Made by a program: the position numbers and the translations under genes. Shown piece by piece: positions 58,367 through 64,000 of a stretch of 64,000 nt of DNA. Source of the stretch: Candidatus Saccharibacteria bacterium 49-20 (GTDB lineage: Bacteria > Patescibacteriota > Saccharimonadia > Saccharimonadales > Saccharimonadaceae); contig MKSN01000001.1 of the NCBI GenBank assembly GCA_001897295.1, positions 798,141-862,140 of the forward strand, given 5' to 3'. Numbering within the stretch: position 1 is the first letter of the stretch; each line of letters begins with the position of its first letter. The notes below the pieces were generated by a model. The model searched no databases. It was not told the DNA's origin and saw nothing but the letters and a program-made list of their open reading frames with translations.

Positions 58367-61304
58367 TCCAATCGATTTTACCCAAGTGCACAAGCGCTCA
58401 CTAGAAATCGCAGAAAGAATTACGGCAAAAAGGAGCGAGCTTCTTAAAGTGCTTACGGGATATGAAACCTATAAGACGGCAGAAGATGAGATTGAACGCG
58501 CACTCGATCTTTTTACGAGTTTGGAAGAGAACCGCGACTATTTCGAGAAAGTAGTCGGTCCCGTTGCGGTATTCATGCCGAGCAACCAGCCGCTTTATGC
58601 GTTTGCCTGTTTTGCGATTGTTCCGGGGCTTATGTCGGAACGCGTGTGCGTAAAGGCTCCAGAGACAATGACCGGCTTCTATGAAGAGATGATCTCCGTC
58701 CTCGATATTGCACGGCTAGTTCCGGTTATTGAATACATGAGAATGCCTCGTAAAGAATGCCTCGATATTTTCACGGCGACGAAGGTTGACGTTGAAACAA
58801 ATAAACATTTCCCTGTATTTGATGCAGTAATATTCACTGGAACGACAGAAAATGCTGATAGATTGAGGCGCAGCTTCCACAAATCGACATTATTTATCGC
58901 GAATGGATCGGGACACAACCCGCTCGTGGTGACAGAATCAGCGAACCTTAAAAAGGCACTCGAAGGCATATTGAGTGTGCGCACCTACAACCAGGGTCAG
59001 GATTGCGCGGCGCCCAATTCGATTCTTGTGCATGCATCAGTATATGACCAGCTCGTTGCGAGGCTACGTGAGTCGGTTGCGGCGCTGCGGATAGGCGCGT
59101 ATGCGTCTCCCGAAACGGACATCGGGCCTATTAGTCGACCTGAAACGCTGACAACGGTTGAAGAATTCCTTGTGAAGAACAGTGAATATATTGATAGCTC
59201 GACGGACGGAGTTATCCGTACGCGCACTATCGTGATTGAACCGACGATTGTGACAAAGCCACTTCGAGACGGTGCTAATTTCGAAGAGCTATTTGCGCCC
59301 GTTATTGTCGTGCAGCGCTACGAGAATGACGACGAGTTGAAACTCTATTTTGAAGACGAGCAGTACGCGAAGAATGCAATGTATATTACGATTTACGGAA
59401 AAAGTAATTACATTGAAAAGTTTGTAACCCACAAGGGCAAAAATATTCACGATGCTTCGACCGTCCTGTATGACACCGATCTTCACCAGCCTGGTGTTGA
59501 ACGAGGTGTGCAGCCCTATGGTGGTTATGGACGAGGCGCTTCTTGCGTTAGCAAAGACGGTGTAGTGGTGAGTCGGCCGACATTGCCCCAGAAGGAACTT
59601 CATGAGTATCTTGCAAAGGGTACGAAACTTGCCGCGGGACATGTGGTTCGCAAAAAACGTGCGCCAAAGCAAGCGCACATACCTGAAATACGAGAGCGAG
59701 AGCATTGGGGCCTGCGGCTTGCAAATAAAGTTATTACTACATTCTCACCCCGGGATGCGTATGTGTGCGCGGCAGGTGTGAGCCCTTCTGGAACCGTGCA
59801 TTTTGGAAACTTCCGCGACCTTCTTACCTCCCACGTTGTTGCGGAGTCGATTAGAGGAAGGGGCAAAAAGGTGCGTCTTATGCTGTATTGGGATGACTTC
59901 GACCGCTTCGGTAAAGTGCCGCAAAGTGTTGATCCCTCTTTCAAGCAGTATATCGGACTTCCATATAGCAAAGTTCCAAGCCCAGATGCGGGCTTTGCGT
60001 CATATGCGCAGAGGTTTGAAAAAGAGTTTGAAGAGAGCGTGAAAGAGCTGGGCATTGAGCCTGAGTTTATCTATCAAACAGAAGTATATGAGTCAGGTGC
60101 ATATGACGAGCTGATTATTGAAAGTCTTCGAAAGCGCAAGGCGATTGCTGACATTCTTCTGGATGCTATGTCCGATCAGGCGAAAATTGCCAAAAGTATC
60201 GATGATGAAACGTATCGTGAAGAATATTACCCAGTTGTGCTGTACTCGCGGTTCACGGGAAAAGATAACACACGTATTCTTAAGTATGATGGCAAGTCGA
60301 CACTTACTTATAAGTGTTTTGATACAGGGAAAACGGAGTCAGTCGATATTACAAAGGATCACATTGTGAAGCTGTCTTGGAAGGTTGACTGGGCGATGCG
60401 CTGGAAGCATGCTGCGACGAGTTTTGAGCCAGCTGGTGCTGACCATGCATCACCGGGCGGAAGCTTCGAAGTCTCAAGTAGGATTGCACGCGAGATATTC
60501 CTGGCAGAACCGCCGGTTCTTCAGGAGTATAAGTTTGTAGGGCTTCAAGGAATTAATAGCAAGATGTCGAGTTTGCACGGCAGCGTGACATCAGTGGGTG
60601 ATATCTTAAAGATCTACACGCCCGAAATGTTGAAATGGCTGTATACCCATAAGACCCCCGGGCAATCATTTGAACTTTCATTCGGTAAGGATATCTTCAG
60701 GCAGTATGATGAGTTCGATAGCATAGAAGCGAGTTATCGAAGTCAAGAGATCGACAGTGTCATGGCCGACGCACTTCGCTTGTCTGGAGTAACACGAGTA
60801 AGTGAACGTCCGCCGGTACCATTTAGGCAACTTCTTGGCCTTGGTCAGATTGTGCAGTGGAACAAGCGGAAGCTCGAAGCGGTACTGAGGGCGCACGGAC
60901 TTGAGTTTGATATTCATTCGTTAGACACAAGGCTCCCACGGGTACGGCATTGGCTCGAGCAATACAACGACACAGAGTCGCTCGTGGTACGCAAGAAAGT
61001 AAATACTGCGTATAGGGCGAGTATGTCGAGTGAAGAGGTTTCACAAATTCAAAGGCTGCACGAATATCTGCAGCACCCAGACACAAGTGGTGCGTCGCTT
61101 GAAGATATTGAAAAGAATCTTTATGATATTCCTCGAGAACCAGATCTCAATGAAAAAGAAGTGAAGGCGAGACAGAAGCGATTTTTCACCAATGTGTATA
61201 ATCTCCTTATTGGAACCAATACAGGGCCGAGGTTATCAACATTTTTATGGGCACTCGATCGAAAGAAGACACTGAAGTTGTTAGACGTAAAGGAACTCAT
61301 TTAA
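58353..61304 (+). CDS. Aldehyde dehydrogenase - class I lysyl-tRNA synthetase fusion
   Basis: A 983-residue protein from the GTG at 58353 (AGGAG 7 nt upstream). Residues about 1-425 are an ALDH-superfamily domain: VIFTGTTENADRLRR, NQGQDCAAPN with catalytic Cys218, FEELFAPVIVV near 310 and PYGGYGRG. The usual general-base Glu of LELGGK is absent (FIANGSGHNP), as in reductive family members. Residues about 430-983 are a full-length class I LysRS: SPSGTVHFGN near 478, LYWDDFDRFG, KVDWAMRWKHAA, EPAGADHASPGGS and KMSSLHG near 737 (KMSSS variant). It overlaps the flanking genes on both sides. A lysyl-AMP or lysyl-tRNA reductase (or lysinal-handling enzyme) is a hypothesis. Confidence 0.85.
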   Translation: MQKGDPIDFTQVHKRSLEIAERITAKRSELLKVLTGYETYKTAEDEIERALDLFTSLEENRDYFEKVVGPVAVFMPSNQPLYAFACFAIVPGLMSERVCVKAPETMTGFYEEMISVLDIARLVPVIEYMRMPRKECLDIFTATKVDVETNKHFPVFDAVIFTGTTENADRLRRSFHKSTLFIANGSGHNPLVVTESANLKKALEGILSVRTYNQGQDCAAPNSILVHASVYDQLVARLRESVAALRIGAYASPETDIGPISRPETLTTVEEFLVKNSEYIDSSTDGVIRTRTIVIEPTIVTKPLRDGANFEELFAPVIVVQRYENDDELKLYFEDEQYAKNAMYITIYGKSNYIEKFVTHKGKNIHDASTVLYDTDLHQPGVERGVQPYGGYGRGASCVSKDGVVVSRPTLPQKELHEYLAKGTKLAAGHVVRKKRAPKQAHIPEIREREHWGLRLANKVITTFSPRDAYVCAAGVSPSGTVHFGNFRDLLTSHVVAESIRGRGKKVRLMLYWDDFDRFGKVPQSVDPSFKQYIGLPYSKVPSPDAGFASYAQRFEKEFEESVKELGIEPEFIYQTEVYESGAYDELIIESLRKRKAIADILLDAMSDQAKIAKSIDDETYREEYYPVVLYSRFTGKDNTRILKYDGKSTLTYKCFDTGKTESVDITKDHIVKLSWKVDWAMRWKHAATSFEPAGADHASPGGSFEVSSRIAREIFLAEPPVLQEYKFVGLQGINSKMSSLHGSVTSVGDILKIYTPEMLKWLYTHKTPGQSFELSFGKDIFRQYDEFDSIEASYRSQEIDSVMADALRLSGVTRVSERPPVPFRQLLGLGQIVQWNKRKLEAVLRAHGLEFDIHSLDTRLPRVRHWLEQYNDTESLVVRKKVNTAYRASMSSEEVSQIQRLHEYLQHPDTSGASLEDIEKNLYDIPREPDLNEKEVKARQKRFFTNVYNLLIGTNTGPRLSTFLWALDRKKTLKLLDVKELI

Positions 61305-61879
61305 TGGGATACGGAATTGAACATGCGCATAAGCTGCAAATTCGCGATGCGGTCAATGATATATACGGCGCATCGAATATTGAAGGCGCATTTATTACGG
61401 GCAGCATTCCTGCGGGACTGGCGCGCCCAGAAAGTGACGTTGATATCTTTGTATGTCACAAAAACACGGTTGATGATGCCGATGAGAAAAAGCGTCAGTT
61501 TGTTGAATTCTATTTTGATTTTCATGATCAGCTAGGAAGAGAGCCGGACCCAATTTCTCCTGGTGAGGTGCTTTCATTTACTGAACTCGGTCGAGCTGTG
61601 TTGGCGATTCGGCGCGTTGAGCCTTCCGCAACACTGATTGAGCGCGATCATTTCGATGCAATTTGCTGGGCGGGAATGCTGGTAAGTAAGAGGGATGAGC
61701 TTATTCCTTACTCCGTACCGCTCACTTCACTGCAAACGATATCTCGAGCAGTTGTATATAGGTGGGCAGAATCTCTCGCTCCGGCTGAGGTCTTAACGGA
61801 AGGCGTGGGCGCGTATACAGATATCGATAAAGTGCTTCGTCGCACAATTAGTAGCCCAGGCTACTACGACGCACACTAG
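61304..61879 (+). CDS. DNA polymerase beta-type nucleotidyltransferase
   Basis: A 191-residue protein. GAFITGSIPAGLARPESDVDIFVCH near 28-52 is the GS-x10-D-x-D metal-binding core of the superfamily. The C-terminal helical half (AICWAGMLVSKRDEL, TISRAVVYRWAESLAP) recalls small-molecule or MNT-type nucleotidyltransferases. I start at the ATG at 61304, which overlaps the fusion gene's stop (TAATG). It could adenylylate a metabolite or protein, or be the NTase half of a MNT/HEPN-like pair, though no HEPN partner is adjacent. Confidence 0.75.
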   Translation: MGYGIEHAHKLQIRDAVNDIYGASNIEGAFITGSIPAGLARPESDVDIFVCHKNTVDDADEKKRQFVEFYFDFHDQLGREPDPISPGEVLSFTELGRAVLAIRRVEPSATLIERDHFDAICWAGMLVSKRDELIPYSVPLTSLQTISRAVVYRWAESLAPAEVLTEGVGAYTDIDKVLRRTISSPGYYDAH

Positions 61880-62940
61880 AAACCAAACTCTCGTTGTCCG
61901 TTATCGTGGAAGATTGATTGAATATAGGCATCAGCATGACGAGCGGATGCAACGCTTCGAATTGCGACGAGGAGGGCGTCTACTTGCTGCAATTCGCAGT
62001 ACATAAGGTTTTCCGGAAGTAGGTGTTTATTCGCTTCGTATTCATCTTGGTGCACCCAGTGGTATGGGTAGTCGGTCAGGAGTCGAGGGCCAAGCTCCGG
62101 GTTTGTGTAAGTAAACTCACGAAGCAGGTTCAGAGGTTCGTCGGAGCCATATAATACTCGCTCCGGTCCAAGTTGTTCGAGTGCGGTGGCGACAATAGAA
62201 GGGTTTGTGACGCCCGACGTATCTACGAATACATTTGGGTAATTTGCAACTTCAGCCATTGTTGCGGGGAAATTTGCTGGATACGTCCATGTAACTCCGA
62301 TGTGAGCCAGCATAATGCGCAGGTTAGGAAAATCTTCTACAATCGCGCGAATTTCATCCATTGAACGAGAGACTGTTTTGGGAAGGTGGAGAATAATTGG
62401 CACATTCACCGCCTCGGCAACTTCAAGTACTGGCTTTGGGAAGTATTCGTAAAGCGCGGTCTTTTCTTCAGACGACGAGCAGTAATACATTTTCAGTCCA
62501 GAGTATTGGCCTGAGCGAAGCTCTTCACGTGTGTACTCTATCTCTTCGTCATTTTCAGAAATACCAAAAAGCGCAACACGGTCTTGCTCGGGCGAATTTT
62601 CAAGAAGGTAGCTATTTACTGCACGATGATTAATTCCTCGAAAGGCATGTGCAAAGCGAAGCTTTCGTACATTCATGTGAGGGTGAAGAAGTGTGTCGAT
62701 TTGTTGAGATTGCTCAATTGTGGTTTCGGGAAAGGTGCTTGCAGATTTATCGAGGATACTTTGTGCTTGGGTGATGTCAAAATGATCCGCTTCTGATGCA
62801 TGGACATGCACGTCAACAATATTGGAAGGGAGTTGGTCATTGAGCGCATCACGAAACTTTATCTCGTACTCAGTAGGCTTCATGCTATGTGCAAAATAAG
62901 CACGAAAATCTGGAGTTGGAAGCGCTTCTTGGTTGGCCAT
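61876..62940 (-). CDS. TIM-barrel metal-dependent hydrolase (amidohydrolase 2 family)
   Basis: A 354-residue protein with all typical metal and catalytic ligands: IVDVHVHASEADH near 45, PIILHLPK near 195, RIMLAHIGVTW near 220 and RVLYGSDEP near 270. Members hydrolyse or decarboxylate small acids and amides. The ATG at 62940 (MANQEALP) is preferred to an upstream TTG. TATAAC on the - strand lies about 15 nt upstream. The stop overlaps that of the convergent nucleotidyltransferase by 4 nt. Substrate unknown; a role in the lysine-related cluster is inferred from position. Confidence 0.8.
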   Translation of the reverse strand: MANQEALPTPDFRAYFAHSMKPTEYEIKFRDALNDQLPSNIVDVHVHASEADHFDITQAQSILDKSASTFPETTIEQSQQIDTLLHPHMNVRKLRFAHAFRGINHRAVNSYLLENSPEQDRVALFGISENDEEIEYTREELRSGQYSGLKMYYCSSSEEKTALYEYFPKPVLEVAEAVNVPIILHLPKTVSRSMDEIRAIVEDFPNLRIMLAHIGVTWTYPANFPATMAEVANYPNVFVDTSGVTNPSIVATALEQLGPERVLYGSDEPLNLLREFTYTNPELGPRLLTDYPYHWVHQDEYEANKHLLPENLMYCELQQVDALLVAIRSVASARHADAYIQSIFHDNGQREFGF

Positions 62941-62997
62941 GGTGGTCAAAATCTCGTTATATTTTTATGTGTGAAAATAATACAATAATCACCTTAA

Positions 62998-63034
62998 TTT
63001 AGCAAATTATATCAGAAGGCTTATGCTTGCTAAA
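62998..63034. promoter_or_regulatory. Inverted repeat between divergent genes
   Basis: 8-bp arms TTTAGCAA (62998-63005) and TTGCTAAA (63027-63034) with a 21-bp spacer lie between the amidohydrolase and the final gene. It could be an operator for both. The rest of the 62941-63124 gap is AT-rich leader with AAGGAG before the ATG at 63125. Confidence 0.4.
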
Positions 63035-63124
63035 CTGAGGTAGTATTGATACCATAATCAAAATTTGTACAGACAAGATGCAGGTGAGAAGTAACGTTTA
63101 GTGTAGTGTTAAGGAGCATTGAAC

Positions 63125-64000
63125 ATGAGTATTGAGCAGACACCTACTAGAGCAACTCAAGAGAGGCTACTCTTGTCTTACCTGAGTCCTGAAGAAAAGC
63201 ACCATCTTGTTGGGAGCTTTGTGGTTGAGGATTTCTGGCCTATTTTTATGAAAGAAAACAGCGACTCCATTAACCGATTTAGGCAACTCGCCAAAGAATC
63301 CATTCCTGAATTTATCGAAGCATACCAGGATGTATGGGATTATGTGATCGATGTAAACAAGCTCGATGATGAGTTTGTATACGAAGGCCTTAGGCGCAAT
63401 TCTGTGCTGCAGGGCCTCAGTTTAGAGGAACTTACACTAGCAAACAAACTCCTGAGCCTTTCGCTGTATTCTGAGCTTGAAAAAGACTGTCTTATGGCGC
63501 TCAATAAAACGATTCTCGGTGAGCTTGCCGAGGACTTGCGAGCTCGCTATAACTTGTCGGACGATGAATACCAGTTACTCATGACGCCTTCATTTGAGAC
63601 TTTCTTTGTAAAATATCACTTCGATCACTTCGAGTATGCAGTGAATGACAATCCCGATACGAAGGCTGGGCAGCGGGAAGATCTCATTCGCAACTTCCAC
63701 GCCAACGACCCTGCATTGTTCGAGCTTCGTTATGCGGAAATGCAATTCCCAGTAGGTGGTGATTTAAGCGCGGTATTTGCAATGCAAAAAGCGGGAATAG
63801 CCCAGAGGGCTGCGATGAAGGCTGAATTTATTAGCGGCCGTGCAGACTTTGTTGCATTTGAAAAGCTGCTCGAGTATGACAATTTTCTCGATTTTGAATA
63901 TCGCTACAATCTTGAAGCATGCCCTGAGTATTACGTCAGGAAGATGCTTTTTGCAGCGTGCCAGGAAGCGGGTATATTTGCGGGCGTCGAGAAGCCATTA
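63125..64000 (+). CDS. Unknown helical protein, 3' end beyond the window
   Basis: An open frame of 292 codons runs to the window edge without a stop. The start ATG has AAGGAG 8 nt upstream, and a leader of perhaps 80-90 nt is possible. The protein is mostly helical and acidic (RLLLSYLSPEEKHHLVG, FWPIFMKENSDSINRFRQL, LSDDEYQLLMTPSFETFF). The last motif faintly recalls the linker of PEP-utilising enzymes, which would fit the incomplete PEP-synthase-like protein at 55530-56582, but this is weak. Family not recognised. Confidence 0.55.
   Translation, partial: MSIEQTPTRATQERLLLSYLSPEEKHHLVGSFVVEDFWPIFMKENSDSINRFRQLAKESIPEFIEAYQDVWDYVIDVNKLDDEFVYEGLRRNSVLQGLSLEELTLANKLLSLSLYSELEKDCLMALNKTILGELAEDLRARYNLSDDEYQLLMTPSFETFFVKYHFDHFEYAVNDNPDTKAGQREDLIRNFHANDPALFELRYAEMQFPVGGDLSAVFAMQKAGIAQRAAMKAEFISGRADFVAFEKLLEYDNFLDFEYRYNLEACPEYYVRKMLFAACQEAGIFAGVEKPL

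Overview
The window reads as chromosome of a Patescibacteria/CPR bacterium, most likely Candidatus Saccharibacteria (TM7). Pointers are: Gram-positive-style surface genes (sortase with a PNTG-anchored substrate, YhgE/Pip membrane protein, GT51 penicillin-binding protein) with no outer-membrane or lipid A genes; a secreted repeat protein of a type I associate with Saccharibacteria; and many genes whose -10 hexamer ends only 6-11 nt before the start codon, i.e. apparently leaderless mRNAs. The phylum call is inference; no rRNA or core ribosomal gene is present to confirm it.

Layout. (1) 1-30.6 kb is a large surface-polysaccharide region: GtrA/GtrB, succinyl-CoA ligase subunits lodged among glycosyltransferases, a Wzm/Wzt-type ABC exporter, a UDP-GlcNAc 4,6-dehydratase / RmlD-like reductase / 2-epimerase trio making an L-configured 2-acetamido-2,6-dideoxy sugar, multidomain glycosyltransferases (GT2-GT4 and GT32-GT2-GT4), a secreted repeat protein, GalE, GlmS, an RmlA-like nucleotidyltransferase, and an initiating sugar-phosphate transferase with an O-antigen ligase/polymerase-like protein. 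Inserted at 23.3-26.5 kb are a cytidylyltransferase-like protein, a HAD phosphatase, a protein resembling the cadmium (zeta) carbonic anhydrase repeat, and two GC-rich, Shine-Dalgarno-led minus-strand genes that share an unusual 3' RNA structure. (2) 30.6-35.7 kb carries a LexA DNA-binding-domain protein without protease domain, a cell-wall-anchored surface protein, its probable sortase, and a beta-lactamase-fold protein. (3) 35.8-48.8 kb is a tRNA-Asn hotspot: two 182-185 bp direct repeats containing tRNA 3' ends flank a 4-kb island (Mpg glycosylase, DUF488, Rrf2 regulator with YhgE/Pip protein), followed by a type I restriction-modification locus with an Abi-C-like protein, two membrane proteins and a DUF4268 nuclease-like protein embedded in or attached to it. 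(4) 48.9-53.4 kb holds secreted/anchored proteins, a YcnI-like copper protein and a class A PBP with C-terminal thrombospondin type-3 repeats.

(5) 53.4-64 kb is the most unusual part. It holds a class II lysyl-tRNA-synthetase-like protein with Asn in place of the motif 3 Arg, a compact PEP-synthase-like ATP-grasp/swivelling-His protein, a P-loop kinase, an unknown protein, a single polypeptide joining an aldehyde-dehydrogenase domain to a class I lysyl-tRNA synthetase, a polymerase-beta-type nucleotidyltransferase, a TIM-barrel amidohydrolase and an unknown partial gene. The chemistry (amino-acid activation, NAD(P)-dependent reduction or oxidation, phosphorylation, nucleotidyl transfer, hydrolysis) suggests an undescribed lysine-derived pathway, possibly a tRNA- or adenylate-dependent aminoacyl reductase analogous to the GluRS/HemA pair. 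That function is a hypothesis; the domain fusion itself is directly visible.
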